NCBI GenBank assembly: GCA_019633425.1
Contig: WSUB01000101.1
Coordinates: 62,001-126,000, forward strand
Reading direction: 5' to 3'
Source of the DNA: Tulasnella sp. 424
Lineage: Eukaryota; Basidiomycota; Agaricomycetes; Cantharellales; Tulasnellaceae
DNA: 64,000 nt
This document shows, in pieces, positions 32,949 through 47,600 of the stretch. The position numbers and the translations under genes were made by a program. The notes below the pieces were generated by a model. The model was given only the letters and a program-made list of their open reading frames with translations, was not told the origin of the DNA and did not search any database. Position 1 is the first letter of the stretch. Each line of letters begins with the position of its first letter.

Positions 32949-35174
32949 TCCTTCGCAATCCCAGTGCCTCGGCTCAGTGCATCCTCCTGTTTGACTGTCC
33001 CGTTCAGGAAGCTCATCCCAACGGATACATCATCTGGGTATTGCATCGCCAGATCATCCGTAGGCAAGAACCACAGATGTCCCCTCTTCCCATTTACAGC
33101 GCTCCTAAACAACCTCCCTAGATCCCATACAATGGATTTCATGACAAGATATAAACCCCAGCCCTGAGTTGCCGGCGGTGGTGGATAGTAGGAGGTATCC
33201 GAGGACGATTCCGACACGCTGAATGCGCGTACTTTGGATTGAAGCTCGAAGCGAGTTTGGGAGTCACGAGGGTTCGTCCATGCGGTGGTTGTATATGTGA
33301 TCTGATAGATTGGGTTAGAAGGAGAAGACGGGATTCCGTCGTCTGTTGTGGTGTACGAGCCGTCTGTGTTCCACCCTGTTATGACGCCCATATAGCTTGG
33401 GAAGTAACCTCGATCAGGCAAATGTTACACACAGCGCGAGACGATGGGTCAACTTACTCCACATCGGAACCAGACATAGCCACTACCAAGCCAACAAAGT
33501 ATTTGACGTTAGAGTCAGGATCTCTTCGTGTTGGCGTCCTGAGAGGGGGATCCTCGGCTTGCTTGGTTAAATCAATTATGTTCTGGAATATCCGTTTGGG
33601 TTCTTGCTCGAGAAGCCCGAGACTTGGCATGATAGTCAACTCCACGACGATGGCGATGTCCAAAGGGAATACGTGACGGATACGTTCTTTGACGTGCATA
33701 GCCAGCTAAGAACGTATCTAAGCATGCTAGTCGAGCGATGGTAGACAGTCAAGCGGTCCTTACATCAAAGAAATGATCCGCTTGATGTGCTGGACTGAGG
33801 AACGTGATAGTTGTCACCATCGCATAACATGCGGTGATGACTGTCCAATATCGCCAAGGTGAGTCCGGAATAGCAACTCTTCCACCGTGTCTTAACGAGT
33901 TTGCGACATTTCGAGCTGCGCGAGTGACCATTGTCTCTGTCGAAGCTGGCGCTAGAAGTTCCGGGTGTTGCTGCGCTGTTGTGCCCATCGCGTGCAGTAT
34001 GGGGTCCAGATCAGCCGATGTCAAGATTGGTTGGGTGGCCGAGTGGTAAACGTCAATAGACACGTGCTGTTGCTCTTCGTCTTCGTTCGGGATGTGTTCC
34101 TTGACTCGGACCCAGGCATGGACGTGAGCGGGAAAGGATACGGGACGCGCATCCAATCCTAGACGGCGGGCGATAGCAACGAATACGGCTACGAGGGTCA
34201 ATGGGAGGGAGTTCCGGCTTTCGAGGACTTTGTGGATGAAATGGTTTTGAATAGCGAGATACCGATCGCCCTCTGCTGGTCCGAAACCCTGAGATCGCAT
34301 CCAGTCGCAGATGGCTATACAGGTGGCTGGCGTGTCGTCCTCGATGCCCGGAGGTATGGATGATTTACACCGCTCGGCCATTAAGTCGAGACTTCGCTTG
34401 AGCTGTCCGCAGAAGGCAGCAAGGGTTAGCGACGGGATCGTCCACTTAGTATACTGCTGCTGACCTGTTCATACGGCACACCAAAAAAGCCGTCCAGGAT
34501 ACTCAAGCCTTCTTCAAGCTCCATATTCTGTCCATCTCTCAGCCGATATAACCGCTCCAAGGACCCGGCTCGATGCATGGCTCGAAGCAGCTCTGCCGCC
34601 CAGAATGAAATAGAAAGCCAGCATCCATTTTCACTGAATTCGTCAGGAGGGTCCATGTTCGCGTAATTCTCTAGCAGATCCCATCCGTCCTTCCCGTATG
34701 CACGGTATACCCGCTGTGCGTTGATGTGCCTACCTCCCCCCTGGGTTGCCATCTGCCGGAGGATGAGGAGTACTTCGTGATCACTCCGGCTGCGTTGTAG
34801 ATATCGCCGAAACCAGTCATTCGCGTACTGTATAACCCGCTCTGCTTCCCTAGCTGGGTCGTGGTAGGTCCAATTGCGTTCGTACTGGTGGGTCCAGAGG
34901 AATGGAAGCTCGGCAATGGCTTTGAGATGAGAACACACGAGCCGGCACGCCAGAAGGGTTTGAACTCGTTGAGGTCCGTGGTCTGGGAGCGAGTCTAGAA
35001 TGGATTGGTAGATTTCGTTTGGCAGCCAGTCTGCGGGACTGGCATGGGTTTCAACGATTTGTTCTGGCTGGTTTAAAGAGGACGATGGGGAGCTCTAGAG
35101 TGGAGGCATTTGGGTTTAATATGATAGGTTGCACAGACTTGTTATATGAACGCGCAACCTACCATTTCCGTCAT
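32945..35174 (-). CDS. F-box protein 21-like (F-box, SirB1-type transglutaminase-like, YccV-like)
   Basis: Domain order matches FBXO21 family proteins, substrate receptors of SCF ubiquitin ligases. The F-box is WLPNEIYQSILDSLP...CRLVCSHLKAIAELPFLW. A helical linker follows (AYGKDGWDLLENYANMDPP). The SirB1/transglutaminase-like region has ESRNSLPLTLVAVFVAIARR and FPAHVHAWVRV. The end is a YccV/HspQ-like domain starting YFPSYMGVITGWN, then a C-terminal tail. The first exon is tiny: MTEM at 35174, spliced across an in-frame stop to SSPSSSLNQPEQ. The intron has clear GTAGGT and CTCTAG ends. TAA is at 32945-32947. It is head to head with AspRS, 161 bp apart. Confidence 0.88.
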
Positions 35175-35335
35175 TTAATCAAGGCTTATTAAGTATCGAG
35201 GGTGGTTAGGGTGGGAATCTCCGAGGATAACCGGTGGAGGTGCCTGAATTGCAACCCGTGGGATGTTAGACTTACGTCATACACGCGCTGCAACTTTCGG
35301 GCCTTTCTTTCTTGCCTTTTCCCGCATAGCACCCA

Positions 35336-37926
35336 ATGCTTCAATCAGCTTCGCGCTGTAGTCACCGCCAATCCTTGGGTACGTGTATACGTAGCAAGCG
35401 CATAGGCACGAGCGGGCCGTGTCGTCGTCTAGCATCTTCAGCAGCACCTAGTACGTCCCATAACTGTAAGCGTAGCCAGCCGGCGTCTTAACATCACCTC
35501 CTTCAGATAGCCAACACGCATCACATAGAACTCATTCATGTCAAGACGTCAAAGCTGAAGATGCTGGTCAGACCGTGAGGCTCGCGGGCTGGCTATCTGC
35601 AGAGCGGTGAGGGCAACATAGTATTATCGAGCCCAAGCATCTGACTGCAATTCTCTTGAAGCAAGATTTCAAAGAAAGCTTCCTTCTACTCGCTGAGAGA
35701 CGCTTCTGGGATGGTGCAACTTATCGTCCGACGCTCGGATGCGAGTGAGCTTGAAGACTCCTTGTCCAAAATGTCGCGCACTCCAGAAGAGTCGGTCGTT
35801 TCTGTGCTTGGACGGGTGAAGCTCAGACCGCAATCGTCTAAGGTATCTCAGATACTCTTTGCATCTTGCATTGCATCTAACCGCATCTTGGGAATAGAAC
35901 GCGAATGTCTCGACCGGTGACATTGAGCTGGAAGTTGAAGCATTTGAACTCCTAAACGCAGCAGACGAACTTCCGTTTTATCCGCATGACGAACACAACC
36001 TCGTACGCGAAAAAACTTCCACATCTTTCCGCTCGGATCAGGTCCACTGAACCACCTACTATAGGCAAATGAAGATTTGCGGGCCAAGTACCGCTATCTT
36101 GACCTACGGCGTCCCGTCTTAGCGAACAACATCAAACTGCGAAGCAAGGTAGCCCGTGCTGTTCGCGACGTCCTCCACAACAACGGCAAGTCTAAGTCTC
36201 TGTCATTTGTCTACAACCAGACTAAGGAGTTGACCGTATCCCTTTAGATTTCGTGGAGGTGGAAACTCCTATGCTTCTCCAAACCTCTCCGGAAGGCGCT
36301 CGAGAGTATCTCGTCCCCGCACGTCTGTCCTCGACGATATCCAATGCTACTTCATCTTCCAACCCATCGTCATCCACCACTCCAGCAACTCCGCAATTCT
36401 ATGCCCTCTCTCAATCCCCTCAACAGCCGAAGCAGCTCCTCGTTTGCTCTGGCGGGATCGAAAAATACTTCCAGTTTGCCCGTTGTTTCAGAGATGAAGA
36501 CGGTCGAAAGGATCGCCAGCCGGAGTTCACGCAAGTTGATATGGAGATGGCGTTTGTGTCATGGAGTCCACCCTCTGTTTCTCATGGAGAGCAGCAGCGT
36601 GCGGCTGTCGACGGGTATGCTGACGACCAGCAGTGGAGGATCGGTGGGAGTGAGATTCGCAACGTGGTAGAGAATATCATCCGTGAAGTTTGGAAGACCG
36701 CTCTGGGAGTGGAATTGCCTCATACTCTTGGGGTTATGACTTACCGAATGGCTATGGAGAAGGTGTGCTGGCCCTGCTTCTTTTTGCCTTTACGTCGCTA
36801 ACTTAGCAGTGTTACTTGACAGTACGGCTCCGACAAACCCGACTTGCGAATGAATTCTGTCCTGCCTCATTCCTCCACTCACATTGGTCAAATTGAACTA
36901 TCCGATCCAGACCGCGTTATAGACTATTTGGTGGTTCCTCGCGAAGATCAGGAGATGTTGAAAGAACTAATGGCGTTGAGGGAGGCGGAAGTTCGGTCGT
37001 ACACAGTAAACGGCTCGACAGCTTGGGAAGAAGGACTTGCTCAGGAGCTTGGTCTGTCGGGGGATGTGCAGGCTATGCGAAGCGGTGCGGAGTTGCCTGA
37101 AGGGACATTGTTGGTGGGTTGTGTCAGGGGAAAATATTTAAGTGTCAGTCGCAATCGTTCCCACTACTTCATTGTCCGGTGACTGACACTCTCTGTTACG
37201 TTTTATAGGGTGGTTCGACTTCCATGGGTAAAATCCGCCTTCGTCTCAGCGAACTTGCTCAGCAAAAATGTCAGTGCCGATCTTTAATATTACTCTCTGA
37301 GAGATGCTAACATCCTATGCTTTGATCTAGACGACCTCGACTACCCCAAATACTGCTTCACCTGGGTAACCGAATTCCCGCTGTTTTCAAAGGACGAAGA
37401 CAAGGAATTCATCGCTCGTGGTCGATGGAGTAGCACGCACCACCCTTTCACTGCACCGATGCTCGAAGACATGCCTCTCGTAGAACAAGGCCGATACGAG
37501 AACATCCGTGGGCAGCACTACGATCTGGTTTTGAATGGTATGGAGATTGGCGGCGGATCTGTGAGGGTGCACAACGCCAAATTGCAAGAGAAGATCTTCA
37601 AGGAAGTCCTGCAGGTATGGAACCGCCAAAGTCGTCGCTGAATGTGGCCTTTCGTCTAAGCTGACCCATTCTTCGCTACGTTTCAGCTCACCGAGGCTGA
37701 GATCAAGTCGTTCGACCATCTCTTGAAAGCGCTCAAGTATGGTGCCCCTCCGCATGGAGGTATCGCTTTAGGTTTCGATCGCCTCATGTCGATCATCTGC
37801 AACACCAAGTCTATTAGGGACGTTATTGCCTTCCCTAAAACGACCGGGGGAACGGATCCAGTGTTCAGAAGCCCCAGCGCGATCCCCGACGAGGCTCTGA
37901 AGCTGTATGGACTAAAGAGTCTGTAG
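35336..37926 (+). CDS. MSD1: mitochondrial aspartyl-tRNA synthetase
   Basis: Class II synthetase charging mitochondrial tRNA-Asp. Three small exons give a Ser/Arg-rich presequence ([14 protein letters not shown]). The OB-fold anticodon domain follows: [45 protein letters not shown]. The catalytic core has [11 protein letters not shown] (motif 1), [40 protein letters not shown] (motif 2) and EFTQVDMEM. The GAD insertion and motif 3 follow, [12 protein letters not shown]. The end is LYGLKSL and TAG at 37924-37926. The bacterial-type length and GAD insert mark the organellar form. One intron (from 36186) uses a GC donor. Confidence 0.93.
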
Positions 37927-38190
37927 CAGAAGCATCCAAACTCGGTGACGGATTCTATTGGACTGGATTGTTGGTTACGTTTACCCCTCTCATCTATCTA
38001 TACCTTATAAATTCTATATTCATTGCTCGATTACCTTCCTCCCCCGCAAGGGCGTAATTCAAAAACGGACTCCCAAATTCCATTAAACATAAGAACAACC
38101 GAACCCGAAAGATGTAAATATACAGCCATCCTCTCGTCCCGCCGTGAATTCGTTCAGTCGTATTTCGTCGTATGTCGTTTCGTCCACAAC

Positions 38191-40418
38191 TCATGCCTTT
38201 CCCATCCCTCCAAACAAAACCGGCATCGTGCCCGTCCGTCGAATCGGTGGAGGAGCGGTGGCAGGTGGTGGTATAGTAGATGCTGGGCTGACACCTCCAG
38301 CACTTGCTCTAGTGCCGGTATTTTGAGCTCTCTCAGCGGTGTAGGGAGGTAAGACAGCGTCAAGGCTGGCTGCGTCCGGACTGGCCATGGCTCCTTTCTT
38401 GCTAAGTAATACGAGGAATGGCGTGATGAGAATTTCTTCGCCTAGCCAGGGAATACTGGCGTGTCGCGCGCCATGAAGGACTTCACCGAGCTGCTGTCCG
38501 CCCTTTGTGCATGTAGGGTACACGGGTCAAAAATCGTGTTATGCGCACGATGAGCAGCGAGCTCCGGCTTACCTTGTAGTTTGCGGCACAAACGTAAGCT
38601 CGCTCTCCGCGATCATGTGTTGGGTTAACCACGAATAACTCCCAAGGTTCGGGGATTTCGAGGCGGGAAACGTCGAACCGTTCGCCTTCACGGATGCGAT
38701 ACCATCTGTCGCGGTGGTCATCAGAATTACAGATGTGGTAGAGAGAATGAGACCGAGAGAAACTCACGCGAAATCCGAATGAACTCCGCATAGAATGTCA
38801 CAGTCCGCACGTTCGAGCATAACCTCGGACCGGTTGGGACCGTATGGGATATACATGTACCGTTTAGCACCGATATGCCACCCTAATTAACGAGAGATGA
38901 GTCTTCAAATGATGAAGATGCTCTCCCGACGCAAGACTGACCTAGTTTACCTGCGCGATACCGCCCCTATCAAGCCAAATATACGATCAACCTTCCCATC
39001 AAACCTCTCTCGACCGCCTCTCTCCTACCTCGTAGAAAATCCGGACGACATAAAGTTGTTGATGCTCCCACATGTACGAGTCAGGCTGCCCATCTTCGTA
39101 GCCTAGTGGAAGAGCGACGTCTGTGACACGCCAGTCGTAACGAAGCCAGCGTGCTGGAGTGGAGCTGTGCGCAGGGGGGACCTGTCAAAGTTTGAAAATT
39201 TCACGTTCAATCAAGGGAACTGGGCAAGGCTAAAAAGTAAAGGGTCATACCGGCTTATAGTCCTATAATAACGCGTGGTGGATCGTTAGTTCCCAAGTTC
39301 GGAGCCTCTCAAGAAGCACGTTCCACACACCGGATCGTTCACAACCGCCATATTGGTGATAATAGCCGCTTTTTCTGCATCGGCTTCCTTCGCATGCTTC
39401 ATCTCCATGGCCAGCTCCCTGTTCCTACTCGCATCCAACAGCTCGTCCGTCGTGAAGGTCAAGGCCTGACTCGCAATGTACGAAATGACGATGAATGCCA
39501 ACTGCGCAGCAAAGATCAATATCAACACTATGCTTCCAGCGAGACCCAATGTAGTTGGACCGGAATTGATTGCTTCCGTGCTTCGGGGCCAGAGGTAAAT
39601 GATGATGCTGACTGAAAAAGCACCGATAGCGTAGAACATGTTGATTAACGGGATGCATAGGAGAATGTTGTCGACGAAGCAGTAATAAGCGAGGTAGGTG
39701 GAGAGTTGAATGATGCTAAAGTGTTTGTTAGCGAGTTTGTTGCGGTAAATGTGGGCGTAGAAGGCGCTATGTGCGATCGAGGCTAAGCTGGAGAGGAGGG
39801 AGAATAAGAGAGCACAGCGAGAGGCGTTGGTGACATCAGGCAGGGCAAGAAAAGATCCAGCAGCTGAGAGAATAAGTGCAGTCTGGGAGATGATGCAAGA
39901 TAGTGCTCTCAGGTTTAGCCCGATGAATCAGCGAGATGGATTTGGATAAAGGAAGGACTAACGATGATGTTTGCACTCTGCCATTCGTCTATCATGCCTT
40001 GACAGTATGCTTCCCATGCGCTTGCAGCTCCTAGACGGCCCACTCGGTCTGTGAAGATGTCCCGTTCGGCTGTTACGACCGTTTGGAGTTCCCGATGGCG
40101 GTCCACTGGCGGCGGCCAAACGGTCAACTACACCTATTAATAGTAATACGAAAAACCACCTACCATAAATCTTGGGCAGCCAAAGACATACTGTCCATAC
40201 TAGTGGCTCGGTGAAAGCAGGCAATGAGAATCTCTGGGCTATCCGAAATCGAGGTCTTTTGAACAGGGAAGTCAGTTCCTCATTACAAATGCATGCCACC
40301 CCTGACCACACCCACCACTCACTTACCTTCTCTGCCCTCTACGTTCTCTCATCTCGAGAAATTTGACGATCTCTGGGACCTCGAGGGTCTGGTGAACTTC
40401 AAAGTCTGAGAGTGCCAT
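38191..40418 (-). CDS. unnamed multi-pass membrane protein, copy 2
   Basis: Paralogue of the gene at 572-2752, same strand and exon plan. It starts at ATG 40418 (MALSDFEVHQTLEVPEIVKF). Then RPRFRIAQRFSLPAF with a hydrophobic PLVWTVCLWLP, RHRELQTVVTAERDIF, about five transmembrane segments (FSIIQLSTYLAYYC, LCIPLINMFYAIGAFSVSII), TTDELLDASRNRELAMEMK, a 12-nt microexon at 39251-39262 (DYKP), ARWLRYDWRVTDVALPLGY, a 16-nt microexon at 38951-38966, WHIGAKRYMYIPYGPNRSEV, WYRIREGERFDVSRLEIPEP, and a Pro/Thr-rich tail ending in GGMGKA with TGA at 38191. All splice sites here are GT-AG. Function unknown; the conserved soluble C-terminal half suggests more than a simple transporter. Confidence 0.72.
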
Positions 40419-41429
40419 GGTTGAGAGTAAGGATGAGGTCTAGAGAGTAGCATGAACGGTTATTTGAATTCTCCTGACCTTCGAAGCTCTTTCCGACCAT
40501 TCTGCGGGTTGTAGCGTGTCCTTGGGAACCTGTGTGTGGTACCTCGTTGCCGGGGATCGTCGTGCAAAGGCCGTTAAGAGTAGCGTGAGTGAAGGATAGT
40601 AGCTGTAGAGAGGGCAATGAGTAAGAGTGATGAGAGGAGTACAGTCCAACGTACTTTAAATTTGTATGTATGTATGTGATGGAGGAGGGAGAGGGAAGAG
40701 ATGGCGGTGTTGCCGTCGCTCGGGGTTGATGCCGAGCGAGCCGAACTAACTTCCCGAAGCAACGATCAGGCAACCTCCTGTCATTCTGATCCCTGGGACC
40801 TTCCCGGGCCCCTTCGCCCATGAGCAACAGTTTTGCTAGTCAAACTGCGCTTGTACAAACGACTCCACATCATAGGCGAACATGATTTCCCCAACGTCCA
40901 CAGGGGGCGGACACGAGGGAAGATAAGTGGAAACCGGAATAGACTGGGCAAGACAGAGTCAAATGGAAGGTGTGCGCGTGGGGCTTCAAAGATGATGGAG
41001 GACGGTTATTGGCTTCTTTGATGTGCTTTGGCAGGTGACCAAAATTTCCCGAAGCTCAAACCTTCCCGGACGGACCGCCGGCTTCTCCCACCAGATGCGC
41101 CGACCCCACACACATTCCCCAGGTTGACCCTCCAGCCTCGTGGAACTCCAAGAGACTTTCGAATATAGTAGCGCCACGTGCTTTGTTTGTTGTCCTGGGC
41201 ATGGCCGCAGAGTTGAGGTGGATGGTGAGGTACATTTGGCTATAGATCTCCAAACAACTACGACTTGGTATCGCCAATGATTGCTCCAGCCCACACCCGA
41301 ACGACAGGTAGTAGGTACAGCCTTCGCGCCTCAAACGTCGCGTCATTGCTTGGAAGAAGACCGAGCACATGGGAAGCCAATAAAAGGAATTATTTTCGTA
41401 CCTACTCGTTAACTATGTACATGTGATAT
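40419..41429. other. intergenic, no gene seen
   Basis: About 1 kb between the 5' end of the membrane protein gene and the 3' end of the aldehyde dehydrogenase gene. Short open frames on both strands lack motifs. A TATG-rich run (TGTATGTATGTATG) lies near 40662-40676 in the presumed promoter. Confidence 0.45.
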
Positions 41430-43793
<2,364 letters not shown>

Positions 43794-45315
43794 GATTGAC
43801 AGAAATGAAGTTGGTGGGAAGAGTACAATGAAATGATGGTGATGGTTGAAACGAACAGGGAAGCAATTTAAATATTTGGTTCGAGTGTCGCGTCGTTCGG
43901 GGTGTCCCCGTGTCGGGATAGACCAGGCCGAGGCCGAACAAGCGAACGCAATCACATGCAAACTTCCCCCGAGTGTCCCTGCGCCTCGTCATTCATTGAC
44001 TAAAGCAGCTCGCTGAAGGTGCCCGTTCAGCAAGCGAAGGTGTTCGTTTCTCACGCTCCTTCCCAGCGGCCCTTCAGAAAGTAGGGAGTTTAGATAACTA
44101 TGTGTTCGGTCCAAACGGGAAGAGGTGATAACCGGATAGTTCACCGTTGCTAAAACGAGGTGTTAGGGATCCGTGGGATCCGTATCTACGCGGACGGCTC
44201 ACCCATAATGTAACATTTAGATAGTCATTCTCCCCACTCGATTAGTCAATTAAATTCCATTTTCTTTTCGCTTTTATGTCTACAAAAACTATGTAATAAG
44301 TCCTGATCCAATAGCTAAAGAACTGAGGAAATTATCTTTTCGGGCCAGTATGTTTGCCGGCCCGACGCTCGCTTCACCTTTCTAGTCATCGGATTCGTCG
44401 ATCTAGGCGAAGCTCAACGAATCCCTTCGGGCGACTCACCGAATGCTTCACAGCGTGCCGTAGCACGCTGCGTCGTGCTCTTGCCACGCTCGGCACCGGT
44501 CTTTCGCCCGACCGTTCCTTGATCGACACCGGACGTTCCCGTCCGTCTTTCTCTCTCAAATCATACCCGAACCTCCTTCTATTTCATTTACGACTACGTA
44601 CAGGACTCTAGGTACGGTTCTAACTAAGTAATTAGCTATCCTATTGTCCCACCTGTTCTAATATCCCGCTTCGTCCCCACGGGTCTCGCGCGCCTTCTAC
44701 CTCAATAAGCGAAACTTAACAGGAGGGTTGGTTGAAGAGACAAATAAGGTTACAAACAAAAAGGTTCAACACTACGTCATGCATCATCCCAATTAGTAAT
44801 CCCCTCTTCTCGGAGGGTCGTTGGGAAGGAGTGTGGTTGTTTCTAGGAAACCTGGGGCCCATATCGCATGTGTTGGTCCAGACGCTGTGGCGCCGAGGTT
44901 GACCCTTCACGGAACGTCATCTCCTTCGCCTCGAGCGTTGGAGTTTTATGCCCAGCATGATGGAATACGACTCTTCTGGTTCACTTCCGGCTTCCCTGCA
45001 GAGGGTCATCGTTTGGGCTGAAAGAAAATGTCACGTCGTTGTTGCCATCCACAGAAGAAGGGGACACAATCAATTGCCGTAAACCTCTTGGCACGTCCTC
45101 GATCGGACTGCACGTGTTTTTTATTTAGCATAGCATATCCAATATCTGTGATGGGTATCGAGGTTATATATCCGGGGGTAGATCAATCGCGAGTGTCCGA
45201 CAAAAAAAGAGTGAGAATATTAATAGTCCGTAACAAAAGGCTCGAGCTCGGTACCGGTACGTTCGCCATAAAGTGTCCTCGGCACGGAATTCATAATTAT
45301 AGTGCTTGGACCGCC
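43794..45315. other. 1.5 kb intergenic region
   Basis: No coding exon is supported. The left third is the promoter of the aldehyde dehydrogenase gene. The middle contains the foldable segment listed separately at 44341-44545. The right part runs to the 3' end of the first CFEM gene. Confidence 0.45.
44341..44545. ncRNA. candidate structured RNA, strand unknown
   Basis: Five perfect stems fall within 205 nt: CGGGCC/GGCCCG (44341-44364), GGATTCGT/ACGAATCC (44391-44424), TCGGGCGA/TCGCCCGA (44427-44511) enclosing CAGCGTGC/GCACGCTG with a CGTA loop (44451-44470), and CGGACG/CGTCCG with a TTCC loop (44530-44545). They are compatible with one multi-branched fold. I do not recognise RNase P, SRP or a spliceosomal RNA. 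No Pol III boxes were identified with certainty. A transposon remnant is the main alternative. Confidence 0.3.
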
Positions 45316-45991
45316 TTAAGCCAGCATTCCAGCTGCACCCACAGCAACGGCAAAAATAGACCCATAGCCAACTTTAACGGCACTGCCAGCATTCGAACTC
45401 TTAGTCGCCGAAGCACTAGGAACACTCGAAGCAGCTGCAGCCCCAGCTGAAGAAGTCTGTGTCAAAGGGGCAGGTTAGACTCATCGCCAAGGGCATTGTT
45501 GGTGAATTGGTTGTTACTCACAGGAGCCACTGTGGAAGCAGTACTGGTCATTCCAGCGTAAGCGACAGACGACACGGGCTTTGTGTTAGTATCTAAAACG
45601 CGCCCATCAGCTCGACAAATGTCACCCGTACACATAGTAGGGAAGAGCAAACGAACAAGGAGCGCACAAAGCGGCCTGTAACCCCATAGCAGCCTGCTGG
45701 TCAGCTGGTGTGCAGTTGGTTTGAAGGCACTGCATGGCGCTGTTGCTAAACGTCTGCGAAGTGCAGGTGCAGCTCGTTTGAGTCCTATTTTGACACAGGA
45801 GATCGAACGTTGTTGTCAGAAGACTCTTGTCGCGGACAAAGGTATTTTCGGAACGTTTACATGTTTGTGCATCCTGCAGCGGTCGCGGCCTGTTGACTGC
45901 ACTGCTGGATACAAGGAGAGATGTTCCCTGTCCCTTGGGCAGACACTGCAACGGCGGTAAGGACAGTAGTTAAGAGCAAGGAAAGTTGCAT
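45316..45991 (-). CDS. CFEM-domain protein 1, secreted, probably GPI-anchored
   Basis: CFEM proteins are fungal eight-cysteine extracellular proteins; several bind haem or act at the host surface. The signal peptide is MQLSLLLTTVLTAVAVSAQ. The CFEM domain then has eight Cys: SPCIQQC, AGC, TSCTC, MQC, TNC and ALC. The usual Asp three residues before the fourth Cys is Gln here (TQTSC), while the other three CFEM genes nearby keep Asp. A Ser/Ala-rich stalk follows and the C-terminus is hydrophobic (GYGSIFAVAVGAAGMLA), as in GPI-anchor precursors. TAA is at 45316-45318. It is the most divergent of the four tandem CFEM genes. Confidence 0.85.
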
Positions 45992-46166
45992 GCTGAAGGC
46001 AGGGTGCGTTTGTGATGTGTGTTGGGCAGGACAGGACGCGGTGGGAAGGCTGTAAGCAAAATGATTAGTGGGGGAAGCGGAAATGGCGGAGAGGGGCGTA
46101 CTCACAGCAACAACGCAAGACCAAGAGAGAGAATGGAATGGGGAGAGGAACAGCCAAGGATATACC

Positions 46167-46174
46167 CTCTTATA
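46167..46174 (-). promoter_or_regulatory. TATA-like box of CFEM gene 1
   Basis: The minus strand reads TATAAGAG here, about 180 nt upstream of the ATG at 45991. Similar elements stand at comparable distance before CFEM genes 3 and 4. Confidence 0.35.
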
Positions 46175-46389
46175 CAGTTATACTCTAACTTATATTTAGC
46201 TGGGGAAACGTCGATGGGAATTCCAGGGGTGCCGAGGGACAGCATGGGCGGTACTTGGTAGTTCAGGAACTCCGGCGTATAACCCCGGCCAACGATAACT
46301 AGCCATTCAATGCCCTTCGAGTAGATCTGCAACGTGCATTGGCTTGTGGGGGCGAAAGGAAGTGATCAACCTCGCCAAGATAGAGATTG

Positions 46390-47600
46390 GGGTGACGGAC
46401 CGGTTCGAGGTACATGAGGGTGCTTGCAGGGAGCTCAAGGGTCTGTGGTTGTGGGTCGGGGAAATCCTTTCGATGCCAAGCCGCACTTACACAAACTTCC
46501 TATTCCCAGATTTCCTTGCCGAACGCTATTTCGGGAGTCTTTCGGAGCCGTGGAGCACAGGTCGTGATATTTGTGGGAATGATAAAGAAAGTCCGTAATG
46601 TCCGTGATATTCGAGAGAAGCAAACACTAAGCACGAGGAACAATGTACGTGGGTGAATGTCTAAGCGAACAAGAGAAGAGGTCCAACAACGAAACCAAGA
46701 GCGGTAGCACCGAGAGCCAAGAACGAAGCCGAGGGCTTCTTGACGGCAGTGGCAGCGTTGCCAGAGTGGGAGGCAGAGGCAGAAGCGCTGACAACGGAAG
46801 CGCTGGAGCGGGACTGCAGAGGGGGATGAGGCGTGTCAGTAAAAAAGGTACCCGTTACGTCAAAACAAAGTGCATCGCCCTGAGATACGCGAATTGGGAA
46901 GATGCACTGACCTGGGAGACGCTCGAGTGAGCAGCAGCCGCCGCGCTGGCGGCAGCGGGAGTGACAGCAGCCCGACTGCTGGCAGCGGCTGAAGTGATGG
47001 AAGCGACGGCAGACGAAGCGCTAGCGCTGACGGACTGGACGGGTCCAGCTGAAAGGGAATGAAGCGCCAAAAGAGAAGGACAGGGTCGACGATGTAAGCC
47101 TCAAGCGAAACATGAGACAAACTAGGGTGTCGTACCATTAGCGCAAAACGCGGATGCGGCCTCCAGGGCAGATGCATGATCGGTCGGATTGCAGCTGACG
47201 GAGACGCAAGTGTTGATCGCAGCGATAAAAGGCGAGGCGCATATGCAGTTGACGTCGGTCCTGTGTTCACGAAAACAGGCGACGGTTAGCGACAATAACA
47301 AGGAAACTCGGAACCGAAGGAATTGAACATACACGGCGCATCCGGAAGAGGCAATGGCATTCAGAGCGCAGTTCGTGGCGCATTGGGGGAAACCAGTAGA
47401 AGTGGCCTCAGCACCCTCGGCGGTGGGAGTAGCAGTGGCGCCGGCGTTGCCATCAGTGGCAGTAGCGTTGGCGGTGTCAGTGTTGTCGCCCTGAGCGGCG
47501 ACGCGTCCAGCAACACTGGCGAGGGCGGCAACGAAGATAGTGGTGTAACGCATTTTGGGTTGGATGTGTATTCTGAGCGGGATCGACGCGTTAGTACAGA
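46390..47600 (-). repeat. tandem duplication unit containing CFEM gene 2
   Basis: The coding region and both flanks match 48240-49500 closely, including about 250 bp of 3' flank (shared stretches include CCAGATTTCCTTGCCGAACG). CFEM genes 2 and 3 therefore arose by a segmental tandem duplication that carried non-coding flanks. Confidence 0.75.
46661..47553 (-). CDS. CFEM-domain protein 2, secreted, GPI-anchor signal
   Basis: The signal peptide is MRYTTIFVAALASVAGRVAA. A Thr/Ala/Asp-rich spacer precedes the CFEM domain: FPQCATNC, SSGC, TDVNCIC, INTCVSVSC and AFC, eight Cys with Asp in the haem-ligand position. An Ala/Ser-rich stalk follows and the end is hydrophobic (GATALGFVVGPLLLFA), with TAG at 46661-46663. 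Introns split the domain between the third and fourth Cys (GCAV/TDVNC), as in its paralogues. Expected location is the plasma membrane or cell wall. Confidence 0.87.

Noticed and set aside
40662..40676. TATG-rich tract as a telomere or satellite
   Set aside because: Only a few units long; a simple microsatellite in a promoter.
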